NCBI GenBank assembly: GCA_045660325.1
Contig: JAZRDO010000007.1
Coordinates: 1 to 34,372 of the forward strand
Length of the DNA stretch: 34,372 nucleotides
Direction of reading: 5' to 3'
DNA from: SVTX01 sp045660325
GTDB taxonomy: Bacteria > Bacillota > Clostridia > Oscillospirales > CAG-272
The position numbers and the translations under genes were made by a program. This document shows positions 15,771 through 22,381 of this stretch, in pieces. The notes under the pieces are model-generated. The model made no database searches and was not told the origin of the DNA. It worked only from the letters and a program-made list of their open reading frames with translations. The number at the start of each line of letters is the position of its first letter. Position 1 is the first letter of the stretch.

Positions 15771-16421
15771 ATGAGCAAAAGAACATACTATAAACGTGAT
15801 GAGCTGGGCAGATTTGCGAAAGAGGACGTTTCGGGGCTGTCTGCGGATGAACTTTCCGTAAAGTTAAAAGAACATCGTGATGAACCTAAGATAATAACGG
15901 TAACGCCAATTACTGACGAAGCGATCGAGCTTGTTCCTGTTGTTGAGATTCCCGGTTATACACTTGAAAAGTGCGAGAAAATAAGAGAATACCATCGTGA
16001 GGTTTTAAAAAGATCGAGAGCAACAAACAATCACGGCGAATTTGGAATATTGTTAGACAAAAATCTTAACGAAGTTTGCAGTATTAAAGGAAGCGATTTA
16101 GATTTGGAAATTCCTAATTTAAGAGTGTTTGGCGATGGCATTTTGATTTTACATAATCACCCGGCAAACAGTTCTTTTTCTACGCAAGACATAGAAACCT
16201 TTATAGACGCTGATGAAATAAAAACTATGTCAATTGTCAAAAATAGCGGCAACGTGGAAATAATAACAAAAACGCCAAATTATGAGAAGCAAAGAGCAAT
16301 TACTAGTTATTTGAGAAATTTGAAGAAGTACGCGAAAATAAAAACTAAATCAAACTTTGATCGTGCAATCGAACAAACTTTGAGTAATGAGAAAGTAGGG
16401 ATTATATGGAAGAAAAGTTAA
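15771..16421 (+). CDS. Cassette 2 GRF-tagged protein with HNHP (JAB/RadC-like) domain
   Basis: A 216-aa protein. Residues 8-15 are K-R-D-E-L-G-R-F, the tag shared with the other two cassettes, followed by LSADELSVKL (23-32). The C-terminal domain has E90, then LHNHPANSSFSTQD at 127-140: H128, H130, S137 and D140 match the E / HxHP / S / D metal-binding pattern of JAB/MPN and RadC-like proteins, with nine rather than ten residues between the second His and Asp. JAB domains are zinc peptidases (often isopeptidases); RadC-like ones lack a known activity. Similar HNHP domains occur at the C-termini of Gram-positive phage head proteins and polymorphic toxins. A zinc-dependent effector loaded in the virion is plausible; activity is not shown by sequence. 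More AT-rich than the late genes before it. Confidence 0.78.
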   Translation: MSKRTYYKRDELGRFAKEDVSGLSADELSVKLKEHRDEPKIITVTPITDEAIELVPVVEIPGYTLEKCEKIREYHREVLKRSRATNNHGEFGILLDKNLNEVCSIKGSDLDLEIPNLRVFGDGILILHNHPANSSFSTQDIETFIDADEIKTMSIVKNSGNVEIITKTPNYEKQRAITSYLRNLKKYAKIKTKSNFDRAIEQTLSNEKVGIIWKKS

Positions 16422-16537
16422 AATTGGATGGCACCGAAGAGGAGCAACGTGCTGCAACTATCAGATTTGGCCAAAAGTACGGCTTTATTGATAACGACGG
16501 AAATTGGATAAAAGATCTTGAAGAGGACGAAGACTAA
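16406..16537 (+). CDS. Cassette 2 partner: 43-aa acidic protein
   Basis: A small ORF whose ATG at 16406 overlaps the end of the HNHP gene by 16 nt, with AGTAGGG upstream. The protein is very acidic (starts MEEKLKLDGTEEE, ends DLEEDED) with an aromatic/basic centre (IRFGQKYGFIDNDGNW). It is followed at once by a terminator. The position matches the partners in the other two cassettes. A small acidic protein could mask a basic effector, but no known immunity family is recognised. Confidence 0.65.
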   Translation: MEEKLKLDGTEEEQRAATIRFGQKYGFIDNDGNWIKDLEEDED

Positions 16538-16540
16538 TTA

Positions 16541-16575
16541 AAGGCTAGGATGTGTAATACGTCCTAGCCTTTTTT
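16541..16575. terminator. Bidirectional terminator between cassette 2 and the early operon
   Basis: AAGGCTAGGA (16541-16550) pairs perfectly over 10 bp with TCCTAGCCTT (16562-16571), followed by T on the + strand to 16575. On the - strand the stem is followed by TTTAATTA. It separates two convergent transcription units: cassette 2 (+) and the early operon (-). Its stem nearly repeats that of the terminator at 15709. Confidence 0.85.
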
Positions 16576-16578
16576 CTT

Positions 16579-16992
16579 TTATGCAAAGGTTAATTGCGAT
16601 ATTTTTTCGAGTATGCCGTCACGATCTCTGTAAAGGGATGTGCGACCACGGTTGCGGTTAAGCGCTATCCTTGCGGTCGGTATTCCAAAGAAATAGCGAT
16701 CAAGAAGATATTGACGCTCTGTCGGGCGATCTAAGAGATCCATTATGTAGGTCAGGCATGCAAGACCTCTTTCCATCTCGTCGTGTGCTTTATCCCGCGC
16801 CGCCTCAAGCTTCACAAATGTATCAAGCTTGTCGGGAAGATTGCTTTCTCCGTTGCTTTCGGAAAACAGAAGAAATGAAATTACTTGCGATTTCGGGGAA
16901 AATATTGCCGTTTTATATTCTGCAAGCGCAGCCTTTAAATTGTCAAACCGTGCTTTAGCATCAAGGTATGCAAACAGGTTCTTTTCAGTCAA
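16579..16992 (-). CDS. Sigma-region-4-like / ArpU-like transcription regulator (probable late regulator)
   Basis: A 137-aa protein. The first 100 residues are helical. The C-terminal 40 (TERQYLLDRYFF, then a helix-turn-helix reading GIPTARIALNRNRGRTSLYR) resemble sigma factor region 4 and the ArpU/RinA/DUF1492 group of Gram-positive phage late regulators. Last gene of the early operon, so made after the replication genes, which suits an activator of late transcription. It overlaps the DUF1064 gene end by 8 nt. The target promoter is not identified. Confidence 0.65.
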   Translation of the reverse strand: MTEKNLFAYLDAKARFDNLKAALAEYKTAIFSPKSQVISFLLFSESNGESNLPDKLDTFVKLEAARDKAHDEMERGLACLTYIMDLLDRPTERQYLLDRYFFGIPTARIALNRNRGRTSLYRDRDGILEKISQLTFA

Positions 16993-17389
16993 ATTTTGTT
17001 ACCTCCCGAATTTTAATCTTGTGAATATAAAGCATAAGTTTTCGTTTAATTATGTACTTGTCTGTCTTATCGCCCTTGGTGTCCTCCACAACCAACTTGC
17101 CGTTTTCATCCTTGTATGTAAAATCGGCGTAATAATTACACGATTTTTCAACACAACGGCGTTTTATTCGGGGCTGACCTTTGAGTGGTCCGCGCTTAAA
17201 AAGCTTGCCTGTCTCATAGTCTTCGTACTGTGCCGGAATAAGCTCAAATTTCACTTGGCGGCGTAGCTCGGAGATCTTTCCCATTTTTTCAAGCAAAGAG
17301 AGGTAGATATATCGGCGCGCCTCAAGGCGTGAATCAAAGTGCTCACCGCGCAACGATACGGGCTGATTTCCGTGCTTATTGCGCCTCAT
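16985..17389 (-). CDS. DUF1064-like nuclease (Holliday junction resolvase-type)
   Basis: A 134-aa protein. The ATG at 17389 is preferred because AAGGAG lies 10-11 bases upstream; an in-frame TTG three codons earlier is too close to it. FDSRLEARRYIYL (N-terminal), RRQVKFEL, YYADFTY and VVEDTKG-K make the PD-(D/E)xK arrangement (E, D, E-x-K) of the DUF1064 family, thought to replace RusA-type resolvases in Firmicute phages. It would resolve branched DNA made during recombination-dependent replication and packaging, consistent with the annealing protein and SSB in the same operon. Confidence 0.8.
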   Translation of the reverse strand: MRRNKHGNQPVSLRGEHFDSRLEARRYIYLSLLEKMGKISELRRQVKFELIPAQYEDYETGKLFKRGPLKGQPRIKRRCVEKSCNYYADFTYKDENGKLVVEDTKGDKTDKYIIKRKLMLYIHKIKIREVTKFD

Positions 17390-17597
17390 CTTTATCAACG
17401 CTCCTTGTACCGTGGTATTTATTTTTTATATCTTCTTGCCAAGAAAAAGGAAGCTCGCTTATTCGCTGCTTTGCTTTTTCTCGGCCGGTTGTAAGCTCTT
17501 CAGCCGACTTTCGAAAGCTACAAGGCTTTCCTATCATACAAGGTTTTTCTTTCAGAGCGGCGCAGCCGTTCTCTCTATCAAACGCACACTTAATCAT
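17376..17597 (-). CDS. Small cysteine-containing phage protein
   Basis: A 73-aa protein with AAAGGAGG upstream of the ATG at 17597, overlapping the previous gene's end. Four cysteines in the first 27 residues (C4, C12, and a CMIGKPC pair) could bind zinc or iron-sulfur. The C-terminal half is helical and basic (REKAKQRISELPFSWQEDI). Common small ORF type in clostridial phages; function unknown. Its end overlaps the DUF1064 start by 14 nt. Confidence 0.68.
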   Translation of the reverse strand: MIKCAFDRENGCAALKEKPCMIGKPCSFRKSAEELTTGREKAKQRISELPFSWQEDIKNKYHGTRSVDKDEAQ

Positions 17598-17757
17598 TAT
17601 GCTCGTCCTCCTTTAATAAATCCTTTTTAATCTGATCGATATGGTATGCAACGGTTGAGGTATATGTATTGCGCTGGGTGCAGTTATAAAATCGCTCCAG
17701 CCTCTCAGCGAGATCCTTAACGCCCTGCTCGTAGCCCTTCTGATATTCTTCGCTCAT
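17590..17757 (-). CDS. Small 55-aa early protein
   Basis: ATG at 17757 lies in an ATGA overlap with the stop of the gene before it, and the TAA is at 17592-17590. The sequence starts MSEEYQKGYEQGVKDLAERLE, read here only to residue 20 as a helix with a G-Y-x-x-G-V repeat often seen in small phage proteins, and ends with an acidic DEHND. It continues the unbroken operon between the genes at 17754 and 17597. Function unknown. Confidence 0.68.
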   Translation of the reverse strand: MSEEYQKGYEQGVKDLAERLERFYNCTQRNTYTSTVAYHIDQIKKDLLKEDEHND

Positions 17758-18119
17758 AAGCCCTCCACCATCTCTTTTGCGATTTGGTCTATCCGCTCGT
17801 TTATGTAATCGGCATCGACCTCAGCATATTCTATCATCTCATCTTGGGAGAAATACTCTTTCAACCTCTCCTGCATCTTCCGCACGGTGTCGGCTCTTAC
17901 TGTGTCAACTCGCTTACACTCAACTTTGTAAAGTGTTCCAAGCTCCGTGCAACATTGTGCAATTTTCGTGCAAGTTTCTTCCCACTTCTCATTCTGCTTT
18001 TTAAGGCGGTCTATACTCTTGTGAAGCCTTGTTATTTCCTTTCCAAGTTCGCAATCTTCACAACTGCCGTAATCCCAACAAGCCTTATGATTAGGACATT
18101 TTCTGTTTTTCATAATCAT
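17754..18119 (-). CDS. Cys-rich coiled-coil early protein
   Basis: A 121-aa protein. The start at 18119 (MIMKNRKC) is chosen from the ATGA overlap with the upstream stop and GGATGG before it. Residues 7-25 hold a Cys/His cluster (CPNHKACWDYGSCEDC), likely zinc-binding, followed by a coiled coil (EITRLHKSIDRLKKQNEKWEE is the heptad region) and an acidic C-terminus. Part of a series of small zinc-ribbon/coiled-coil genes; function unknown. Confidence 0.7.
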   Translation of the reverse strand: MIMKNRKCPNHKACWDYGSCEDCELGKEITRLHKSIDRLKKQNEKWEETCTKIAQCCTELGTLYKVECKRVDTVRADTVRKMQERLKEYFSQDEMIEYAEVDADYINERIDQIAKEMVEGL

Positions 18120-18460
18120 TTTCCATCCATTCTCGCACCACAGTGCGGACAATACTTTGAACGGTTATAGTTGTTCGATAGATTGCAATTTGAACAAACC
18201 ACCATCGGTTGTCTTGCGTAATCTGTAAACCAATAACCACGCTTCTTCTCGGCTCTCAACCTCTCGTTCTCCTCGGAGAGTTCCTTGATTTTCTGCTCCT
18301 GCGATTTAACGAGTGTGAGACTTGCTTGCAACATAATCCTTTTACAAGAGTCGCTTGATTTGACTTCGACTACCTCACGCAGAGGGCATCTATTGCAACA
18401 CGTTAAATTTGTTGCACAATGCTCCAAAGTTTTTTCTATCAGTTCTCTGTTAAGTTCCAT
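18116..18460 (-). CDS. Coiled-coil protein with C-terminal zinc ribbon
   Basis: A 114-aa protein. N-terminal Cys cluster (CATNLTCCNRCPL), a central heptad-rich helix (QKIKELSEENERLRAEKK) and a C-terminal zinc ribbon (CSNCNLSNNYNRSKYCPHCG). Starts MELN in a short overlap with the upstream gene; the junction sequence AATGGAACTTAAC is the same as at the previous junction (18622-18632), suggesting local duplication or shuffling of gene starts. Function unknown, presumably protein or nucleic-acid binding. Confidence 0.7.
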   Translation of the reverse strand: MELNRELIEKTLEHCATNLTCCNRCPLREVVEVKSSDSCKRIMLQASLTLVKSQEQKIKELSEENERLRAEKKRGYWFTDYARQPMVVCSNCNLSNNYNRSKYCPHCGARMDGK

Positions 18461-18632
18461 TTCTCAAATACCTCGCTATGCTCATTTTCACGATACACTC
18501 TTTGAGGCTTTCAACCTCACGCCTGAGAGCTTCGTTTTCCTCTCTAACAAGATAAAGTGCTTTTTCAAGGCTCTCCGCCTCTTCCTTATAATCTCGGCAC
18601 CGCTGTAATTCGTAGTTTTCGTTAAGTTCCAT
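18450..18632 (-). CDS. Small coiled-coil protein (60 aa)
   Basis: Short, charged, almost fully helical protein with heptad spacing (EEAESLEKALYLVREENEAL). AAAGGAG precedes the ATG at 18632, which overlaps the previous gene's end by 11 nt. Start MELN and end NGT* are shared in part with its neighbours through the repeated junction. Function unknown. Confidence 0.65.
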   Translation of the reverse strand: MELNENYELQRCRDYKEEAESLEKALYLVREENEALRREVESLKECIVKMSIARYLRNGT

Positions 18633-18909
18633 TTTCGCTCCTTTCAGGCAGTTTATTTAATTTGTTTTTATGGTATTGTACAAGTGCTTTCGCCCTTTTA
18701 AGAGGTACGGCAGAGTAATCAAGCCGACAGTCAATCGCAGGCTCTACGCAACCTACCTCACAACCATAAGAGCCGTGGTGCTGAATAAAATCTCCGCCGT
18801 TGTTGAATCGAATAGCATAACCGTCAAACAGTTTTTCAAGCTTGCACTCAACACCGATTTTCTCGCAATATTGACGGAGTTCCAAAATCTCTTTATACTT
18901 TTCGCTCAT
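18622..18909 (-). CDS. Conserved-type early phage protein (95 aa)
   Basis: 95-aa protein starting in an ATGA overlap with the zinc-ribbon gene upstream. The middle contains FDGYAIRFNNGGDFIQHHGS and CEVGCVEPAIDC, suggesting a small beta domain with paired cysteines. The rest is helical and basic. I recall similar proteins in clostridial prophages without known role. Confidence 0.68.
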   Translation of the reverse strand: MSEKYKEILELRQYCEKIGVECKLEKLFDGYAIRFNNGGDFIQHHGSYGCEVGCVEPAIDCRLDYSAVPLKRAKALVQYHKNKLNKLPERSENGT

Positions 18910-19262
18910 CCCTCGCTCCTTTCGCCTCGCATATCAGCACCGCAGTTGGGGCAGTACGGTGACAATACTTGTATTCTTTCGGGGTTGCCCAACTTATTAT
19001 ATTTAGTTCCTTCGGGTGCTATTTCTCCGCAAAGAGAACACTCATACAGCTGGTTTGCGTATTTGTTTTCGTAGCGGTCTTCCCACTCTCCGTGTCTTAC
19101 CTCAACCACATCGGCGGTGGGAAAATGCTTGACATCTTTTATTGCAATTCTTAAACCTTTGTCTAACCATTTGTTTTCGACTTCGTTATACATTGGCGAG
19201 TCAAATTCCAATTCTTCTTTGAGTTCTTCCAACAGCGCATCCGCATCAATATATCTGCTCAT
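18906..19262 (-). CDS. Zinc-ribbon phage protein of the MSRYIDADAL type
   Basis: 118-aa protein with the very common clostridial-phage layout: MSRYIDADAL start, helical region, FPTADVVEVRHGEWE, then a zinc ribbon with Cys pairs CSLCG and CPNCGADMRGE. Starts in an ATGA overlap with the small membrane protein gene and ends in another. The zinc ribbon suggests binding to nucleic acid or protein; the biological role of this abundant family is unknown to me. Confidence 0.8.
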   Translation of the reverse strand: MSRYIDADALLEELKEELEFDSPMYNEVENKWLDKGLRIAIKDVKHFPTADVVEVRHGEWEDRYENKYANQLYECSLCGEIAPEGTKYNKLGNPERIQVLSPYCPNCGADMRGERSEG

Positions 19263-19372
19263 TTCTTAAAAAACTCCTTTACTAACCGAATGCTACCACA
19301 TATAGAGAACACTAAAAGCGGTAACGATATGAGAGAAAGTGCTATAATTCCTATTATTTCATTAACGCTCAT
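19259..19372 (-). CDS. Single-pass membrane microprotein (37 aa)
   Basis: The start is taken at 19372 because the ATG overlaps the previous stop as ATGA and GAGGA lies upstream; a longer in-frame reading from 19453 would overlap the neighbour fully. The peptide has a polar start (MSVNE), a 22-residue hydrophobic helix (IIGIIALSLISLPLLVFSIC) and a basic tail (RLVKEFFKK). Probably a small inner-membrane protein expressed early. Function unknown. Confidence 0.68.
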   Translation of the reverse strand: MSVNEIIGIIALSLISLPLLVFSICGSIRLVKEFFKK

Positions 19373-19713
19373 TCCGTGTCCTCGCTTTCTCTTAAATGGT
19401 CTTGACATCTGTCGCAATAGTTTTTGGCGGAACAACTCTCGCAATCTTCCCATTCATGATATTCATAATCGCAGACAAATCCGCAATCTTTGACAAGTGC
19501 AACTCTGTCTTTTGGATTATCCCAATCAAGATAACAGTTGCCATCTTTGTAATACTTATCTGCATACGGTGCTCTGCGTACCTCAACATCGGTAAATTCA
19601 GCATCCTCAAAGCCGGCAAGTGATAATGCTACCGATCTTGCTTGACCTCTTGTTTCCGCAAACACAACTCCTGCGTAAGGCTCGTCTTTAGGTTGAACAA
19701 ACCAAGCTTTCAT
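19369..19713 (-). CDS. Conserved early phage protein with Cys-rich tail
   Basis: 114-aa protein starting in an ATGA overlap. N-terminus (MKAWFVQPKDEPYAGVVFAE) followed by TRGQARSVALSLAGFED and RRAPYADKYY gives a pattern I have seen in many Firmicute phages. The C-terminal part has a Cys cluster (CESCSAKNYCDRC), probably zinc-binding. Function unknown. Confidence 0.72.
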   Translation of the reverse strand: MKAWFVQPKDEPYAGVVFAETRGQARSVALSLAGFEDAEFTDVEVRRAPYADKYYKDGNCYLDWDNPKDRVALVKDCGFVCDYEYHEWEDCESCSAKNYCDRCQDHLRESEDTE

Positions 19714-20015
19714 CCCTCACCCTCCGTGTATTTCTTTTCTATGGTTTTCAGAAGCTCACGCAAAGGTGTGCAACGTCCATTCGTTAGCCAATAAGTTCCG
19801 TGTTGTATGTCGTTCCAATTAGCTTCAATTAGTGTGGCAACATCTTCTACAATCTCCCTCGCAACCTCGGAAGCCTTGCGCCATCCGTACAGCTCATAAA
19901 GGTCTGCTGCAACGGTCTTATAATCGAATGTTTTTGTAAGGTCTTTTACTCCTAATGGGCTTGTTGCCATAATAAGATTAAAAGCCATTTCCTCAATCTG
20001 CTTATCTTTGGTCAT
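19710..20015 (-). CDS. Early phage protein, helical (101 aa)
   Basis: Start set at 20015 (MTKDKQIEEM) because GAGGAGG lies eight bases upstream; a longer frame from 20039 would overlap the upstream gene and lacks a site. Mostly helical. The segment FDYKTVAADLYELYGWRKASEVAREIV is long and amphipathic (given here only in part: AADLYELYGWRKASEV). Resembles small proteins common in clostridial prophages. Function unknown. Confidence 0.68.
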   Translation of the reverse strand: MTKDKQIEEMAFNLIMATSPLGVKDLTKTFDYKTVAADLYELYGWRKASEVAREIVEDVATLIEANWNDIQHGTYWLTNGRCTPLRELLKTIEKKYTEGEG

Positions 20016-20026
20016 CGTCTGCCTCC

Positions 20027-20263
20027 TCACAGCTCCCAAGCCGGTGCCATATATACCGGGATTTCTTTCTTTTCGTCAATGAGACAAAGCTTTGTGCCGA
20101 TCTCGTACATCTCGCCGCTCTCGTCTATAACGTACTGTTTATCGCCTATCTGAGCCACGCCATGTACCTTGTAGCGAATAATATCCACAACGTGATGCTC
20201 GTCCTCAACAATAGCCTTAACGGTGTCTCCGATGGCTACCGGGAATTTGTAAATTGTTGTCAT
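20027..20263 (-). CDS. Small beta-rich early protein (78 aa)
   Basis: The start at 20263 (MTTIYKFPV) has AAGGAGG upstream; the open frame extends 25 codons further into the ParB-like gene but without a site. The protein is a run of beta strands (GDTVKAIVEDEHHVVDIIRY, GDKQYVIDESGEMYEIG), like an SH3/KOW-type small barrel. Function unknown; lies directly after the ParB-like gene. Confidence 0.68.
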   Translation of the reverse strand: MTTIYKFPVAIGDTVKAIVEDEHHVVDIIRYKVHGVAQIGDKQYVIDESGEMYEIGTKLCLIDEKKEIPVYMAPAWEL

Positions 20264-20283
20264 AACAACCTCCTTGTTTTTCT

Positions 20284-21642
20284 TTATATAGGCACTTCTT
20301 CTTTGTAAATATCGTGATTTCCGCCAAGGAACGCCCATTCGTCATCAGATACGTTATATCCTAACTCGGAGATTACGCCGAGAAAACCGCCAAAATTCCA
20401 CGAGCTACAAGACAACTTCGGTTCTCGATACGGCAAATGATGAGGCTTCTTTCTGCGGTAGCACTCAAATAAATACGTGAGCGCAGTCTTACACGGCATC
20501 TTATCGAATTTATCCCAAATGTATTGCCTCGCCGCATCGTGGATCTTCTCGTCCCAAGATGCCGCGCCCTCGGGTACAACGTAACCTAACTTCTCTGCTA
20601 TGCTAAGTGTTGACGAGCCTTGGTAATCAAGCTTTCCAAACATTGATGAAATGAAAAATTCACCAAGGATGATTTCAAAATCCGACTTTTTTCCGACGTA
20701 GGAATTTACAAACTCTTCGGCACGTTCAACAATACCGTCATATATAGCATCAGCCCTGTGCTGAAGATCCTCGCGCTTTCTCGCTTTTTCCCTCGATGCA
20801 TCAACAAGCGCATCGTCCTCGGCGGTATGGTCTCGGTATGTCGTGAAGCCATAGCCTTCAGCCCAATATATCTTGCCGTACTTGCCTCGGGAGGCTTCAA
20901 GCTCTTTACCTAGACTTTCCGTATATGGAGGATATATTGAACGCACACTAACGAGCTTTCGCTCCTGTATAGCGTTATACGAGGCATCCAATAGCTTTTC
21001 GGCGTAGGTGTTCAGCACGGCGCGTATCTGCTCGCGCTCCTTCTTCTCCTTTTGAACACGAATAGCGTTTGCAACAGCGTTGTCAAAGTTCTTGGTACCA
21101 ATCGAACGTAAGCAATCGTTGGCAACACCTACGTCCTCAATCTCCGACAGCTTTAAATACTGTTCCATTGTCGGCTGGTAAGCGGAGGTCTTTTTAAGAA
21201 GCTCCTTATCGTATCTTGTGAGCTTCAAGCGGTTGCGGACGGTTGTTTTTGAGATGCCTGTCTTTTCTGCGATGCTATCAACGGTCTCGCCAAAATCCAT
21301 CATCAGCTGGAATCCGTCCGCCTGTTCGATGATCGTCAAATCGGAACGTTGCATATTTTCAAGCATCATTGTTGCGAGCTGATCCTTGTCGCTCATTTCA
21401 ACAATAACGCAAGGAACAACGTCAAGCCCTGCGAGCTTACTTGCCCCGAGCCTTCTATGACCAATAACAACGGTATATTCGCCCTCGATCTCCTTGTGAG
21501 GTACAACCGTTAAATTCTGCATCACACCGCTCTGCGCAATACTCTCGGAAAGCTCCGTAAGGTCTCCGAGATCTTTTCTCGGGTTGTCGGGGTGCGGATG
21601 CAATATCGAGGTGCTTAACATTGCGATTTTGTTTTTGTTCAT
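20284..21642 (-). CDS. ParB/Spo0J-like DNA-binding protein (452 aa)
   Basis: The start at 21642 (MNKNKIAML) overlaps the previous TGA as ATGA and has GGGAGG nine bases upstream. N-terminal ParB/Srx-type domain: HPHPDNPRKDL at 15-25, the IGHRRLGA motif at 60-67 and LENMQRSDLT at 94-103, followed by a helix-turn-helix (residues about 119-141, VDSIAEKTGISKTTVRNRL). ParB N-domains bind CTP; the C-terminal 300 residues here are unlike plasmid ParB and not recognised. Without a ParA neighbour, plasmid-style partition is unlikely; phage versions may act in replication, gene control or host DNA handling. Sits in the middle of the replication operon. Confidence 0.82.
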   Translation of the reverse strand: MNKNKIAMLSTSILHPHPDNPRKDLGDLTELSESIAQSGVMQNLTVVPHKEIEGEYTVVIGHRRLGASKLAGLDVVPCVIVEMSDKDQLATMMLENMQRSDLTIIEQADGFQLMMDFGETVDSIAEKTGISKTTVRNRLKLTRYDKELLKKTSAYQPTMEQYLKLSEIEDVGVANDCLRSIGTKNFDNAVANAIRVQKEKKEREQIRAVLNTYAEKLLDASYNAIQERKLVSVRSIYPPYTESLGKELEASRGKYGKIYWAEGYGFTTYRDHTAEDDALVDASREKARKREDLQHRADAIYDGIVERAEEFVNSYVGKKSDFEIILGEFFISSMFGKLDYQGSSTLSIAEKLGYVVPEGAASWDEKIHDAARQYIWDKFDKMPCKTALTYLFECYRRKKPHHLPYREPKLSCSSWNFGGFLGVISELGYNVSDDEWAFLGGNHDIYKEEVPI

Positions 21643-21884
21643 TCCGTCGCACCTCCCACCCAATATCTGTTATAGCTCACCATTCTTTTGTAACGGTTGG
21701 GCTTAGTGATGGTCTCCGTGCGAATATCAACGCCCTGCCTTCGGAGGTCGGAGATCCGCGCGGTAAAGTTCATTATGAGAAGTTCTGTTGCCGCATCAAG
21801 GGCGGTTATGCTGCCGTGTTCGGCAATAAATCTGAGTATCTCTTCGCACTGTGTAGGTGCTTTGTCTTTTGTCATCTTAGCCAT
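21639..21884 (-). CDS. Small winged-helix DNA-binding protein
   Basis: 81-aa protein with a helix-turn-helix: ILRFIAEHGSITALDAATEL then MNFTARISDLRRQGVDIRTE, which is the winged-helix arrangement (recognition helix followed by a beta wing with R-x-G) found in short phage regulators of the HTH_39-like type. AAGGAT precedes the ATG. Ends in an ATGA overlap with the ParB-like gene. Probably an early regulator or a partner of the ParB-like protein. Confidence 0.75.
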   Translation of the reverse strand: MAKMTKDKAPTQCEEILRFIAEHGSITALDAATELLIMNFTARISDLRRQGVDIRTETITKPNRYKRMVSYNRYWVGGATE

Positions 21885-21917
21885 TTTAAAATCCTTCCTT
21901 ATAAAGTTCGAAACTGC

Positions 21918-22367
21918 TTAGAACGGCAATGCTTCATCGCGGGGGATTTCTTCAAACTGCGCCGCTCCGCCATAGGCGGCAGGAATTGAAGAGGGGGCAG
22001 CTTGGGGTGCTGCTGTGGGAGCGGCTTCACCGCTTTTCTCGGGATTTTCCTTCGCGCCGTAGAAATGAACCTCTTCGGCAATAATCTCTGTACTGACGCG
22101 CTTGTTTCCGTTCTTGTCGGTCCACTCGCGGTTATCGAGGCGGCCGATAATCAGAATAGGACTGCCCTTCTTGAAATTGCGGGAAACAAACTCCGCTTTA
22201 TTCGACCACGCGACAACGGTGAAAAAGTTTGTCTTAGTTTCTCTCGGGTCTTTTGCATAGGCGTTAACCGCCACGTTAAACGAGCAGACGGATGTTCCGT
22301 TCTGCGTTGCTTTAAGCTCCAAATCGTGAGTGATGTTGCCCTGAATAATTGCTTTAGAAAATGACAT
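21918..22367 (-). CDS. ssb: Single-stranded DNA-binding protein
   Basis: 149-aa SSB: OB fold from the start (FSKAIIQGNITHDLEL, then TSVCSFNVAVN, FFTVVAWSNKAEFV, GSPILIIGRLDNREW), a Pro/Ala-rich linker and an acidic, hydrophobic tip (PRDEALPF) like the bacterial DDDIPF tail that recruits replication and repair partners. AAGGAGA upstream. Placed right after the annealing protein, as in many phages using SSAP-based recombination. Confidence 0.93.
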   Translation of the reverse strand: MSFSKAIIQGNITHDLELKATQNGTSVCSFNVAVNAYAKDPRETKTNFFTVVAWSNKAEFVSRNFKKGSPILIIGRLDNREWTDKNGNKRVSTEIIAEEVHFYGAKENPEKSGEAAPTAAPQAAPSSIPAAYGGAAQFEEIPRDEALPF

Positions 22368-22381
22368 TTTAATATCTCCTT

